Under the pieces are notes generated by a model. That model was not told the origin of the DNA. It made no database searches and saw nothing but the letters and a program-made list of their open reading frames with translations. A stretch of 64,000 nt of DNA from assembly GCA_965214375.1 (NCBI GenBank), contig OZ243947.1, forward strand, positions 620,001 to 684,000, in the 5' to 3' direction. A program made the translations under genes and the position numbers. This stretch comes from Endobugula sp965214375 (GTDB lineage Bacteria > Pseudomonadota > Gammaproteobacteria > Pseudomonadales > Cellvibrionaceae). This document shows, one piece after another, positions 38,768 to 47,203 of this stretch. The first letter of the stretch is position 1; every line of letters starts with the position of its first letter.

Positions 38768-39793
38768 AATTATCACCCATTTCAGCTTTTAGTGCTTTTG
38801 CTAAATTTGTAACATCAACTGAACTTGATATTGTCACTCGCGGCTTATCAAAGCCCTTAAAAATATCCGCTTGCCGATTATCCTGTACCTCACCATAACT
38901 ATAAAAAGTCGTGAGTACACCTTCATGCCCTAAGTTTTGACTCCACGCCTTAAACTCTTCAGGCGTTTGGCATAATGATTCCCCCAATGCAGCCAAGGTA
39001 TTACGAAAGATATGAGGGTTAAAATAAGACAATTCTGCTAAGGCAAACGATTGTTTAAAAACTTTGCGTATTGCCGCTGCACTTTGCCAATGTTCACGGC
39101 TTAACCCCACTGCCTCAAAATTATTATCGCTATTTTGGCCTGTATTCGTTTTAGGGAATAACGGGTCATCATTACCATATAGACAATCATTTTTTAGGTA
39201 TTGCACCCATTCAACAACAATGGCTTTTACCTCATCACCTACAGGAAAAAAATAAGACGTAAAGGTTTTACTGAATTTGGTGTTAACCTCTCGCGCATCC
39301 CTGTCAATAAAGTAAAAGCAAGCAAAGCTCTATCACGCTTTTCTATCGGTGTATTATTGGGCATTAGCTCAAGTACATGCTTTATTTGCTCAAGAGTCGC
39401 CACGGGCTTTTTACGAGTTGTCTTAGCGGTACGCGATTCTTTTTCTGACAAATTAAAATATTCAGCATCCGAATATTTAATACGCGATTTATAACCCACC
39501 TATTGCGACAACCATTCTATAAACGCTTTTAAGTGCCTAAGCGTACCATTAATAGTTGCTAAGCTGAATGGCTTGCCAGTTTGTTGGTTTTTGTTTTTCA
39601 CTAAATGCTTTTTAAAGCCTATCGCCTGCTCAAAGTGAAAGCCCTTAAACTCTTTATGCTGGTTAAAGGATTCAAAACGCGCAATCGCTTTGGCAACACT
39701 ATCCAGCGTAGCTTCATTTTGGCCTTTCGCTTCTTATAAAAATATAAAATATTTACGCTTAGTGCGTTCATTATTGGCATTGTATTTTGTCAT
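38754..39793 (-). pseudogene. Decayed tyrosine recombinase
   Basis: From ATG 39793 the remnant reads KRKYFIFL, TAA (39734-39736), EAKGQNEATLDSVAKAIARF, a SAM-like arm, FIEWLSQ, TAG (39500-39502), GYKSRIKYSDAEYFNLSEKE, then loses frame and some sequence near 39290. It resumes as DAREVNTKFSKTFTSYFFPV and NDDPLFP and ends NPHIFRNTLAALGESLCQTP, which carries the H-x-x-R-like box. The damage includes a deletion through the first catalytic Arg, so this gene is truly dead. Its 3' end overlaps that of the P4-type integrase in convergent orientation. Confidence 0.82.
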
Positions 39794-39872
39794 TGCTTTA
39801 CCTCTTATAATCAAGTCACGGTTTTAGAGAGGAGAATCGGTATCTTTTATACTTCATAATCACACTTAACTT

Positions 39873-40307
39873 TTATTTCAAAAATCTCTGCATTGCCACG
39901 CCAGATACTTCATAACCACATATCTCGTAAAACTCCACATTGTGGTCTTTGCAGGAAAGGGCAACTTTGTAACAACCTTGCGTTTTTGCAATATCAAACA
40001 AAAAGTCCACTATAGTCTTACCTATTCCTTGTCTCCTAAAATTTGGAGTCACAATTATGTCCTCTAAAACTCCCAAATGACCACCCCTCAATCGTTTTGA
40101 GATGACGATTGCCCCAAACCCAACGACTTTCTGGTTAAAAAGTGCGACCGCAGAGTAATTAAACTTTTGCTTAAAATATTCACTCCAAATAGATGAATAT
40201 TCCTTTACTGAATAGTTTGTTTTATTAATTACATTTATAAGCATGACGACGTCTGATAAATCTTTTTGCTCTGCCGCCCTTACAAAAACATTATTCTCCC
40301 CATTCAT
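39873..40307 (-). CDS. GNAT-family N-acetyltransferase
   Basis: The protein of about 144 residues (from ATG 40307, preceded by AAAGGATG) shows the acetyl-CoA motif RRQGIGKTIVDFLF after VLEDIIVTP, and ends with the GNAT beta-strand FYEICGYEVSGVAM. It may acetylate a small metabolite or toxin; the substrate cannot be told. The longer frame starting at 40385 is not used because it crosses the guaA-end-like site and has no ribosome site. Confidence 0.82.
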   Translation of the reverse strand: MNGENNVFVRAAEQKDLSDVVMLINVINKTNYSVKEYSSIWSEYFKQKFNYSAVALFNQKVVGFGAIVISKRLRGGHLGVLEDIIVTPNFRRQGIGKTIVDFLFDIAKTQGCYKVALSCKDHNVEFYEICGYEVSGVAMQRFLK

Positions 40308-40377
40308 AAAAACATCCTTTCGGTCAGAGTCGTTACCTTCAATTGGTCTATGAAGTGAGATATTTTGATGATAAATC

Positions 40378-40391
40378 ATTCGCACTCAATA
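40378..40391 (-). repeat. guaA-end-like attachment site, copy 1
   Basis: Read on the minus strand, ATT GAG TGC GAA TGA encodes IECE-stop, almost the same as the IEWE-stop end of GuaA. It differs from the copy at 48,832 at two of 14 bases. It marks the left edge of element B. Confidence 0.5.
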
Positions 40392-40446
40392 TCCCATCTG
40401 TGCGCCTCTCTAATCGCCCTCAATAGAGTGTTGAACTTGAGTGGTG

Positions 40447-40731
40447 TCATTTACATACACTGGACACGAGGCGTTTTAGTGCCATCACTATGATAACACC
40501 ATGAGTTCCAAGATGCATCTGCTTTCTGGCGATTGCAGTATTGGCTGTGACTTCAACAAGAGTGTTGGGAATCCGTATTGTTGATTCCCCACCCATTGCT
40601 TGCGTGACAAGTTCTTTGACGATGATTTCCGCTAGAACACCTTGATTGATTTCACCAGTAATCCAATCCGCCCCAAACGCACTGGATGACATGACTGCAT
40701 AAGTTGCCACTGTCAAAAGTAACTTCTTCAT
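40447..40731 (-). CDS. Small exported protein of unknown function
   Basis: From ATG 40731 the protein has 94 residues and a clear signal peptide (KKLLLTVATYAVMSSSAFGA, cleavage after AFGA). The mature part (DWITGEINQGVLAEIIVKEL) has no recognised family. Its start overlaps the end of the recombinase gene (TAAGATG), so the two are co-transcribed. Longer starts upstream lie inside the recombinase and are rejected. Confidence 0.65.
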   Translation of the reverse strand: MKKLLLTVATYAVMSSSAFGADWITGEINQGVLAEIIVKELVTQAMGGESTIRIPNTLVEVTANTAIARKQMHLGTHGVIIVMALKRLVSSVCK

Positions 40732-40732
40732 C

Positions 40733-41314
40733 TTATGCGTCAATCGCCTTGTAAACTGTTCCAACTCCAACATTGAGTTCAGCGGCAATCCTCTTGATAC
40801 CGACACCCTGTTCACGCATGAACTTGATAGAAGTCTTTAGTGCATCATTTATCATGGAAGGACGACCTATTGTCTTGCCTTCTGCCCTCGCCCGCTCGTG
40901 ACTTGCAAGGACACGCTCCTTCAACATCTCACGCTCAAACTCTGCAAAGACGCCTGCCATTTGCAACATCGCCCGTCCAGACGGTGTGGTTGAATCAATG
41001 TTCTGTTGATGGAAATACATACCGACATTCTTCGCATGAAGTTCGTTCATCATCTCTACCAGATGAGACAGATTTCTTGATGCTCTATCAATGCTCCAGA
41101 ACATCACCAAGTCTGCCTCTTTCTTCATGGCAGACTTCAACATTGCATCATATTGAGGACGCTTATCAAGCCCCTTTGCACCACTGATGCCGTGGTCAAC
41201 ATATTCTTTGACAATCGTCCAACCAAACCGTCCTGCCGCAACACGAAGTTCGTTCAGTTGGTTCTCTGGATTCTGATGGGCAGCAGAGACACGGGCATAA
41301 CAGATGACTCTCAT
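40733..41314 (-). CDS. Serine recombinase (resolvase/invertase)
   Basis: The 193-residue protein has the catalytic serine in CYARVSA, the helix-E region GRAMLQMAGVFAEFEREMLK, and a C-terminal Hin-like HTH (GIKRIAAELNVGVGTVYKAI). The size and layout are those of a DNA resolvase or invertase. The ATG at 41314 is preceded by GAGGTG. It is driven by a promoter of the element's shared type. It could resolve multimers of a circular form of the element or invert a segment. Confidence 0.9.
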   Translation of the reverse strand: MRVICYARVSAAHQNPENQLNELRVAAGRFGWTIVKEYVDHGISGAKGLDKRPQYDAMLKSAMKKEADLVMFWSIDRASRNLSHLVEMMNELHAKNVGMYFHQQNIDSTTPSGRAMLQMAGVFAEFEREMLKERVLASHERARAEGKTIGRPSMINDALKTSIKFMREQGVGIKRIAAELNVGVGTVYKAIDA

Positions 41315-41350
41315 TTTCACCTCGTTTCACTGTTTATTGGGAACAACTAA

Positions 41351-41379
41351 AATATACCAAAAATCGGTTAGTTGGTAAA
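41351..41379 (-). promoter_or_regulatory. Shared-type promoter of the serine recombinase
   Basis: On the minus strand: -35 TTTACC, 17-bp spacer starting AACTAACC, -10 TATATT. The -35 and spacer form the ACCAACTAACC operator-like sequence found throughout element B. Confidence 0.75.
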
Positions 41380-41408
41380 GTAAAAGCCTAGCATACGCAA
41401 ACTAAACG

Positions 41409-41438
41409 AAACCCCAAAATCAAGGATTCTTGGGGTTT
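41409..41438. terminator. Hairpin between the recombinase promoter and the gene at 41563
   Basis: AAACCCCAA and TTGGGGTTT form a perfect 9-bp stem with a 12-base loop. On the minus strand it lies downstream of the gene ending at 41563. Confidence 0.65.
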
Positions 41439-41562
41439 CTATATTCTGAGAATGTGAGGGAATATAGGGTTATTTAGGGGTTTGGGGTATCTTTCCACCC
41501 AAACATTACTGAACCCATTTTAGAACCGCTTACAGGACGATTTGGAAGACTCTGAACAGAGT

Positions 41563-41846
41563 TTATTTCTTGAGATAGTCCTTGTTTGGGTTGGAAATGA
41601 AATATCCATCGCAAACAGACAAAAGAGTGATTTTTGCCTGAAGAATCAAATCACGCATGGTTCGTCCAATACGCTCAAACTGTCCATCTGACAAAGACTT
41701 CCCAACCCTGTATACGCCCAACACTTCATCAAACTTTGCATCTGTGTCATCGTCATATTTAGTTGGTATCAACTGTCTTTCAGATGTTTTCGAAATATGC
41801 CTGACGAAAGTATTTCTATGTCACTCTTTTTGGATGTGAGTTGCAT
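41563..41846 (-). pseudogene. Unknown small gene with a frameshift
   Basis: ATG 41846 overlaps the stop of the gene at 41846-42550 (TAATG) and reads MQLTSKKSDIEILSSG then IFRKHLKDS before a stop. One base out of frame the reading continues RQLIPTKYDDDTDAKFDEVL to a stop at 41563. Joined, the protein would have about 94 residues. The family is unknown. The hairpin ACTCTGTTCAGAGT directly follows its stop codon. Confidence 0.5.
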
Positions 41847-42550
41847 TACCAACGCATTGTATCGGTTGATAAGAGTGTTGATAATGGTCTTCCAGTTACA
41901 GGAAAATCAGATGTGGATTCAAGTTCACGACTTTGCTTGGCGAAAAAATCCCTCAAATCATCAACTATGTCGTTGATGCGCCTACGCTTGTCTACTCTTA
42001 CATATGCGTAGTTCGGACTATCAACCCAATCATCCTTTTTACCAACGATGATGGTGCTGTTGTCCGAATAGAAGAGTTCTATATGTGCTGAGATACCAGC
42101 ACTCTTTTTACCTTTCCAACAATCATCAAACGATGTGGTTGGTATCAAATCCAAATCCCAACCTTCATACGCTTTGTGATTCACCTTCACCTTGCGAAGA
42201 ACATCACGCATCTCAAACTTTTGGAGTTTGCCCCATTTGTCTTTTCTTGGGGTTTTCAGTTTCAACTTCTCTTTTCTGACAATGAGTGAAACCTTCTGTT
42301 CTTCCAGTTCTAATGCCAGTTGAAGGCAGCGATACCACATACGGTAAATCTGTATTGGTTTATCAAGAACCTTGCCATCAATCTCTGGTTTGTCTGCTGA
42401 ACCACGATATGCAGATTCATCTCGCAACGCCCTATCGTCCATGCCCCTTGTGTCACGCATGACGAACTGTTTGCGCCTAACGCCAGTTGGATTGATTACC
42501 TTGTTCGACTTTCAAGTGAGTTCAAGGATCGGTGGTTTAGAATGTGCCAT
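41846..42550 (-). pseudogene. Unknown element-B protein with an in-frame TGA
   Basis: ATG 42550 reads MAHSKPPILELT, then TGA at 42512-42514, then KSNKVINPTGVRRKQFVMRD and 215 further residues to TAA 41846-41848. Trp (TGG) is the most natural ancestral codon here. The body is rich in Lys, Arg and Asp (SLIVRKEKLKLKTPRKDKWG) with no recognised fold. The promoter -10 ends seven bases before the ATG, so the mRNA would be leaderless or nearly so. It is divergent from the gene at 42716. Confidence 0.6.
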
Positions 42551-42652
42551 AAAAAGAGCATAGCAATAATAGGTTAGTTGGTCAATAGGTGGGCTTTGTT
42601 GCACCCATTAAACCAACCATACGGTGCTTGGTAATATGAGTATGTAAGTTGG
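42551..42652. promoter_or_regulatory. Divergent promoter region with paired operator-like repeats
   Basis: Leftward: -35 TTGACC (42,585-42,580), 17-bp spacer, -10 TATGCT. Rightward: -35 TAAACC (42,609-42,614), 17-bp spacer, -10 TAATAT (42,632-42,637), followed by GTTGGTT. GGTTAGTTGGT and AACCAACC form an inverted pair across the region. Both promoters have ideal spacing. Confidence 0.75.
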
Positions 42653-42715
42653 TTGAAGTCACAAGGGGTGTCTCTAGCGAAAATTACAAAACAGGAATCG
42701 ACAAAGGAGATTATT

Positions 42716-43582
42716 ATGGAAGCCAAGATTCTTGATACTGAAAGTGCCGTTAGAAACATCAACGGTTTTATGAAGAAATCAACACTCAATGTCATTTTTG
42801 TCGGAAGAGAGTTGGGGAAACTAAAGGACAAGATAGAGGCACTATCTGGTTCTGAACAAAAGAGCGCAGAACTTGAATATGAGTTGATGTTTGAGGGGCA
42901 ACTGCCGTTTGGAAAGAAAGTCGCAGAGAAGTTCGTTCGGATTTCACGAAACAAGTTTATCTGCCGCTACGCTCACCAAATGCCATCGTCATACACCAGT
43001 TTGTATGAACTCTGCTCCAAGAAAATTAGTGATGATATGTGGAAAATCATTCTGGAAAAAATCAATCCAGCGATGACAACCTCAGAAGTCACTGCTTTGA
43101 GAACTACTGCTGCTAACAGGGTGAACAACTCTGTGGAAGTGGTGAAAGTTGAGGATGCTCTTGGGATACCTACCAAGAAAGACCTTGATTTGAGTGGTTT
43201 TGCAGAGGATGAAAAAGAACCTTCAACTGATGTTGAGGACACTACTCAACCAGTAGCGGAAACATCGGAGGAAGATGCACCAACTCAAGAACCAGTAGCG
43301 GAAACTTCTGAGGTAAAGGTCGTCCTGGACTCTGAACAGAGTTCTGAAAACGAAGAGGACAAAGATGCAATGTCTTATTTCCTCTCTCTCGCCTCAAATA
43401 GTGATGCATTTGATTACACCGCATGGGATGAAGCACTGACTTTTGACAACTTGGTGCAAATCAATACTTCTCCAAACGCAACTGATGAAGAAATCGGTTA
43501 CTTGATGGGTCTCATCAATGAGTTTGAGGACAAGATAAAGTCATTCATTGCCGCAAAGGAAGGAGTTGGAGAAGCGGCATAA
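42716..43582 (+). CDS. Unknown element-B protein, DUF3102-like N-terminus with acidic tail
   Basis: The ATG at 42716 follows AAAGGAG. The 288-residue protein has an N-terminal helical region (GFMKKSTLNVIFVGRELGKL, then PFGKKVAEKFVRISR) resembling DUF3102-type plasmid and phage proteins, a central helical segment and an acidic low-complexity stretch with a repeat of PVAETSE (residues 195-220). Role unknown. It has its own shared-type promoter and a strong terminator. The palindrome ACTCTGAACAGAGT, used elsewhere as an intergenic hairpin, lies inside this gene at 43329. Confidence 0.7.
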   Translation: MEAKILDTESAVRNINGFMKKSTLNVIFVGRELGKLKDKIEALSGSEQKSAELEYELMFEGQLPFGKKVAEKFVRISRNKFICRYAHQMPSSYTSLYELCSKKISDDMWKIILEKINPAMTTSEVTALRTTAANRVNNSVEVVKVEDALGIPTKKDLDLSGFAEDEKEPSTDVEDTTQPVAETSEEDAPTQEPVAETSEVKVVLDSEQSSENEEDKDAMSYFLSLASNSDAFDYTAWDEALTFDNLVQINTSPNATDEEIGYLMGLINEFEDKIKSFIAAKEGVGEAA

Positions 43583-43590
43583 CCCCCAAA

Positions 43591-43632
43591 GACCCCATGC
43601 TTTAGATACTTTCTGCATGGGGTTTCTTTTTA
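43591..43632 (+). terminator. Terminator of the gene at 42716
   Basis: ACCCCATGC and GCATGGGGT form a 9-bp stem with a 14-base loop, followed by TTCTTTTTAC, nine bases after the stop codon. Confidence 0.88.
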
Positions 43633-43678
43633 CTTTTTTTCGGTTAGTTGGTTTACGCATGGCCTCAATAAAGACCAT

Positions 43679-43707
43679 TAAACCAATCAACCTATTCCGC
43701 CTATACT
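43679..43707 (+). promoter_or_regulatory. Shared-type promoter of the HUH gene
   Basis: -35 TAAACC, 17-bp spacer AATCAACCTATTCCGCC, -10 TATACT. A GGTTAGTTGGTTTA block lies 25 bp upstream in inverted orientation. Confidence 0.75.
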
Positions 43708-43786
43708 CATAAATGTAAAGAAATCAGAACTTACAAATATATCTGAGGAATTTATCTGAGAATGTGATGAAAAAAGGGAATCCGTT

Positions 43787-44510
43787 GTGAATAAAGATAG
43801 TTATATATCGTTAGATGAAACCAAATCATTCCGTGAACGGTTACAAGAAAAGAACCTGTTCATTGAGAACGAATCTGTTCATCAATCCGCCTGTCGCTAT
43901 TCGTTAGTGGATTTTCTGACAAAAGAGTTTGATTGGAACTACTGGATGGTAGTTACCTTTGGGTAGTTACCTTTGGGTAGTTACCTTTGGGTATTTTCCT
44001 CACCGTTCTGACTGTGAACATATTCTCCATGACGCCCATCTCCGCTTTGATAGGTGGACACTTACCAACAACAAACCGGAATACATTTCTGTGCCAGATA
44101 GAAGTCGTTGGGTGTGTCTACCAGAAAGAGGAGATGGGCATATTCATTACAACTGTTTCATTGAGTTGAATACATTGCCCCAAGTCAAAACTTACAAAAA
44201 CGAGTGGGATACGATTAGGCGTGCAATGCAGACAACATTCAAGTCGCTACAGGATTCATATGAGTTGAATGGAAAGATTGAGTTCCGCCTCTACGAAAGG
44301 CGATACAGAAAAGATGATTGGAAAATGGCGATTTACTCAACCAAAGAAATGACAACCAAACACATCAGAAACAACAACGGTGAAGACCATTTTGCGAACT
44401 GCATAATGAGTTGGAAGGATTGGACGATTCAACCAATCTCAAGACGAACACCAGTAAAGATTACAAAGAAAGATGGAGCAAGTGGAACTCTGGACAGGTT
44501 TATGTCTTGA
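43787..44510 (+). pseudogene. HUH-type replication initiator, frame broken by a 14-bp triplication
   Basis: The GTG at 43787, after AAGGGAA, opens a frame that reads VVTFG and then stops in the second of three 14-bp repeats. With a single repeat copy the frame continues GYFPHRSDCEHILHD to the stop at 44510, giving about 231 residues. That protein has motif I-like MVVTFGYF, the metal-binding HUH motif in GDGHIHYNCFIEL and a catalytic-Tyr candidate in AIYSTKEM, the order found in rolling-circle Rep proteins. Three copies add 28 bp and shift the frame. An alternative start inside the repeat would give a 183-residue protein lacking the N-terminal part. Confidence 0.72.
43949..43990 (+). repeat. 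14-bp tandem repeat x3 inside the HUH gene
   Basis: The unit GTAGTTACCTTTGG occurs three times head to tail and is followed by GTA. One copy gives the intact frame; each added copy shifts it by two bases (14 mod 3). Confidence 0.95.
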
Positions 44511-44663
44511 GTTCTTTGAGTGCCACTAATAGTGGGCGTGAATGGTGGACTACATCAGAAACAATACCAGTAGCGCATTTTCAATCCCTTAGACTTCTTC
44601 ATACCAACTGCATTGTCGGATGCCGATGATGTAGATGGAGTATCTATACCTAAAGGAAACACA

Positions 44664-44687
44664 GACTCAGAACAGAGTCTTTTTTTA
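44664..44687 (+). terminator. Hairpin terminator with the element's palindrome
   Basis: GACTCAGAACAGAGTC (one mismatch) is followed by a run of seven T. It lies 150 bp after the HUH gene stop; nothing convincing is encoded in between. Confidence 0.82.
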
Positions 44688-44716
44688 GAACATGAATAGG
44701 TTAGTTGGTATTAATA

Positions 44717-44746
44717 TAAACCATTTACAGCCAACTTACCTAATAT
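44717..44746 (+). promoter_or_regulatory. Shared-type promoter of the gene at 44793
   Basis: -35 TAAACC (44,717-44,722), 18-bp spacer, -10 TAATAT (44,741-44,746). GGTTAGTTGGT lies directly upstream (44,699). It is weaker than the other copies because AACCAACC is absent. Confidence 0.6.
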
Positions 44747-44792
44747 GAATCAGATATAAATGAATAAATACTTGAGACAGGAGATAGATGAA

Positions 44793-45041
44793 ATGAACAA
44801 CACTGGATTAGTTGATTATCAAGACAAACAGAAAAGAGAACTTGAGAAGAGACAACAAGAGGTTCGTGCAAGAGAGTTTGCTGCTCTTGAACAACGAACA
44901 ACAACAAGACATGACAGGATTCCAGATATGAAGGATGCCTATGCTCAAGTTGTTTCAAAGAACTACAAACCTTCACAAGACGAAATAGAGTTCCGTAGGT
45001 TCACTGGTGGTGGAGTTATGGACAACGCAAAAGGACACTGA
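44793..45041 (+). CDS. Unknown small charged protein
   Basis: The ATG at 44793 follows CAGGAGATAGATGAA; an in-frame ATG at 44760 has no ribosome site. The 82-residue protein starts MNNTGLVDYQDKQKRELEKR and is mainly one long charged helix (QQEVRAREFAALEQRTTTRH). It is followed by the ribbon-helix-helix-like gene after four bases, so both share a transcript. No family is recognised. Confidence 0.65.
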   Translation: MNNTGLVDYQDKQKRELEKRQQEVRAREFAALEQRTTTRHDRIPDMKDAYAQVVSKNYKPSQDEIEFRRFTGGGVMDNAKGH

Positions 45042-45045
45042 ACAT

Positions 45046-45261
45046 ATGCATATTGCAGAACCGATTAGAAAACCGATTTACGCCCACCTAACAGTCGATG
45101 CCAAAGAAGGACTTGATGCCCTTGCCAAGTATCATCGCACCACCCTTACCAACCTATTAGAAGAAGGCGCTCATATGGTGATGAGAAGTCATCTCAAACA
45201 AATTCACTCCAGAGACATAGGAACGAGACAAGCATCTTCCATAACTGATTCGTTTAGTTGA
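45046..45261 (+). CDS. Putative ribbon-helix-helix DNA-binding protein
   Basis: The 71-residue protein from ATG 45046 (AAAGGA ten bases upstream) reads KPIYAHLTVDAKEGLDALAK then YHRTTLTNLLEEGAHMVM, a strand-helix-helix layout like CopG/Arc proteins. These bind inverted repeats as dimers. It is therefore the best candidate for a regulator acting on the AACCAAC/GTTGGTT sites of element B. That link is inference from fold and location. Confidence 0.6.
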   Translation: MHIAEPIRKPIYAHLTVDAKEGLDALAKYHRTTLTNLLEEGAHMVMRSHLKQIHSRDIGTRQASSITDSFS

Positions 45262-45288
45262 TAGTTATGAGGGCTTCTTTCTGTCCAA

Positions 45289-45317
45289 TAAACCAACCTA
45301 CCGCTTCTTGGTAAAGT
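45289..45317 (+). promoter_or_regulatory. Shared-type promoter of the gene at 45357
   Basis: -35 TAAACC, 17-bp spacer AACCTACCGCTTCTTGG, -10 TAAAGT, then TATGTAAGTTGGTT. It closely matches the copies before the genes at 42716 and 46359. Confidence 0.78.
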
Positions 45318-45356
45318 GAATATGTAAGTTGGTTTTAGACATAAAGGAGAAATGAG

Positions 45357-46093
45357 ATGACCACTATTACTGCCCTCGCCTCACGATATGGTGGAGAACA
45401 CACCATTGGAACAATCACTCAAGAACAAGGACACTTCTGGCTTCAGATGGGTGATGATTTGTTTACGCAATACCTACATTTCCAATGGGCAGGCGCAAAC
45501 GATGATTGTGACTTGAATAAGGTTTGGAACATTCCAGAACATCTACGTTTGCCTGAGTTTTATGAGATTGATGATATTGAACACATCAATGCGCCAGAGT
45601 TTGCGGCATCAAATCAAATAGAGTTTGCGAAAGTCATTGATGACGGTATTGCCCATATAGACCAAGAGGAAACGATTGCTACACTGGACTTTGCCACCGA
45701 TGAAGCGAAACAGATGGTTCTCATCGCAGATGAAGAGACAGTGAACTACAAAGGTTACGATGTGGTTGTCTATGCCCAATCATTTGTCAAAGGTGGTTTT
45801 ATGACTGCCTTTGAGATTGATAGTGAGTTTGATTTATCCAAGTTGAAGATACTCTGTTCGTCATGGGGTGATTTGTTACTGGTTACTGGTTACTGGTTAC
45901 TGGTTTTAGTTATGACGGTGAGGAGTTAGACCACAATGGATGGCAAGACGACTCATGGGGCAAAGGCGAATATGCCTGGATTGATGGGGACACACTAAAA
46001 ATAAACCATCAAGACTGGTGTGATGCGAATCCAGACTTGATGAAACTTATCACCTCTATCAAACAAAGAGAGGATGATGCTTTGGTTGCCTAA
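45357..46093 (+). pseudogene. Unknown element-B protein, frame broken by a 7-bp tandem repeat
   Basis: The ATG at 45357 follows AAGGAG. The frame encodes an acidic protein (LASRYGGEHTIGTITQEQGH, GFMTAFEIDSEFDLSKLKIL) until four copies of GTTACTG at 45875-45902 shift it into a short false end at 45929. With two or five copies it would continue GFSYDGEELDHNGWQDDSWG to a stop at 46093, about 240 residues. No family is recognised. It has its own promoter and terminator. Confidence 0.7.
45875..45902 (+). repeat. 7-bp tandem repeat x4 inside a coding frame
   Basis: GTTACTG occurs four times head to tail and is followed by GTTTTAG. Each unit changes the frame by one base, so 2 or 5 copies restore the downstream frame and 4 do not. 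Confidence 0.93.
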
Positions 46094-46114
46094 CTGACAT
46101 TAGGATTTTGTGAT

Positions 46115-46146
46115 GACAAAAGGGGTGCTATGCGCCCCTTTTTTTA
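46115..46146 (+). terminator. Terminator of the gene at 45357
   Basis: AAAAGGGG and CCCCTTTT flank a 9-base loop and are followed by further T, 25 bp after the restored stop. A second palindrome (ACTCTGTTTAGAGTTTTTT) follows at 46,199. Confidence 0.88.
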
Positions 46147-46290
46147 TGGGTTCAGAAAGTGTCTTGAAAATGCACCTCTGAAACCCTTGCTTTCCTTGAC
46201 TCTGTTTAGAGTTTTTTGAGGGGTTCAACTTGTTTCATTTTCTGAACCATAAAGGTTAGTTGTTTATTACACGGCCTCTTTTATAGCCAA

Positions 46291-46319
46291 TAAACCAACC
46301 ATACGAACATTGCTATATT
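46291..46319 (+). promoter_or_regulatory. Shared-type promoter of the gene at 46359
   Basis: -35 TAAACC, 17-bp spacer AACCATACGAACATTGC, -10 TATATT, followed by TATGTAAGTTGGTT. GGTTAGTTGTTTA lies 25 bp upstream in inverted orientation. Confidence 0.78.
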
Positions 46320-46358
46320 GAGTATGTAAGTTGGTTCTATATGAGAGGAAACAAAACC

Positions 46359-47042
46359 ATGAAGAAAGTAAAAGTGAAAATGAGTCGGATGCTGGAAACA
46401 TTCGGTTGTGAAGTTGTTAGTGACTACATTCCACAGTCACAGTTGCGTGTCTTTACTCGTTTGGGATTAGGAACTCGTGTCCTAAAGGTAAAGAAACGGC
46501 AGAACGGTTTGACTGCAAGTGGTGCGCCTAACCTTTGCCACGACAACAGTGCGTTGTTGAAGAAAACCTTTGGTGGACGGCATATCAAAGGATATTGGAT
46601 TGTTCCTTTGATGGAAGGCGTTCCAAGTCTTGGCACTCAGATGATTTGGCACTCTATTTGGATTACACCAGAAGGAGTTGCCATTGACCCAACAATGACT
46701 CGTGATGAACTGGACGGTGAAGTGTCTCGTGACTATTCAATGTTCATTCCTGTTGCAGAAGTAACGGAAAAACTGTTTGTCACTGCCCGTGACTTTGTCA
46801 TTCCACACAATCCTAAAGAGAAAGGCGTTCTTCTTACAGAAGGATTTGATGGAGACCATAAGCGAGAGGCGGTGACTATCGGTGAACTGAGTCAACATCG
46901 TATCTATGAGACAGGCACTCCAAAGACACACAATGGCATCAAGGAATACAACTCTTCACTTGGAGAAGGTAGTTATTTTACCAAACCTTCAACTGCCACA
47001 AATCGTGTTCTGAATGACAAAGGTTTTGCACTTGCCGCATAA
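46359..47042 (+). CDS. Unknown element-B protein
   Basis: The 227-residue protein from ATG 46359 (GAGAGG about 12 bases upstream) contains CHDNSALLKKTFGGRHIKGY then WIVPLMEGVPSLG, and WHSIWITPEGVAIDPT, which suggests a compact alpha/beta domain with conserved Cys-His-Asn and a late His-Trp. The sequence is intact and well expressed in composition. I do not recognise the family. The palindrome ACTCTGAATAGAGT directly follows the stop. Confidence 0.68.
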   Translation: MKKVKVKMSRMLETFGCEVVSDYIPQSQLRVFTRLGLGTRVLKVKKRQNGLTASGAPNLCHDNSALLKKTFGGRHIKGYWIVPLMEGVPSLGTQMIWHSIWITPEGVAIDPTMTRDELDGEVSRDYSMFIPVAEVTEKLFVTARDFVIPHNPKEKGVLLTEGFDGDHKREAVTIGELSQHRIYETGTPKTHNGIKEYNSSLGEGSYFTKPSTATNRVLNDKGFALAA

Positions 47043-47048
47043 CCAAAG

Positions 47049-47106
47049 ACTCTGAATAGAGTTTGACTGAGCCCTCAGAAATGGGGGCGTTTTAGTATCC
47101 CCCCAT
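47049..47106 (+). terminator. Double hairpin after the gene at 46359
   Basis: ACTCTGAATAGAGT (47,049-47,062) is followed by a second stem ATGGGGG/CCCCCAT (47,081-47,106). Together they probably end the transcript. Confidence 0.6.
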
Positions 47107-47203
47107 AAAACTGAGCGTTGTTACCTAATCTATAAACGCACCATGTTTCCATGAAAGAAATACCACCCCCCTAAAACTGAGCGATATTTCTATAACATTC
47201 ATA

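Larger units (their letters stand above)
37362..40377. mobile_element. Integrase-bearing island at tRNA-Leu
   Basis: The stretch between tRNA-Leu and the first guaA-end-like site holds an intact P4-type integrase, the remains of a second tyrosine recombinase on the other strand and a lone GNAT gene. No copy of the tRNA-Leu 3' end is seen further right, so the outer limit is set by the neighbouring element and is not certain. Confidence 0.55.

Noticed and set aside
40308..40385. Upstream extension of the GNAT gene to 40385
   Set aside because: It crosses the guaA-end-like site and lacks a ribosome site; the ATG at 40307 has one.
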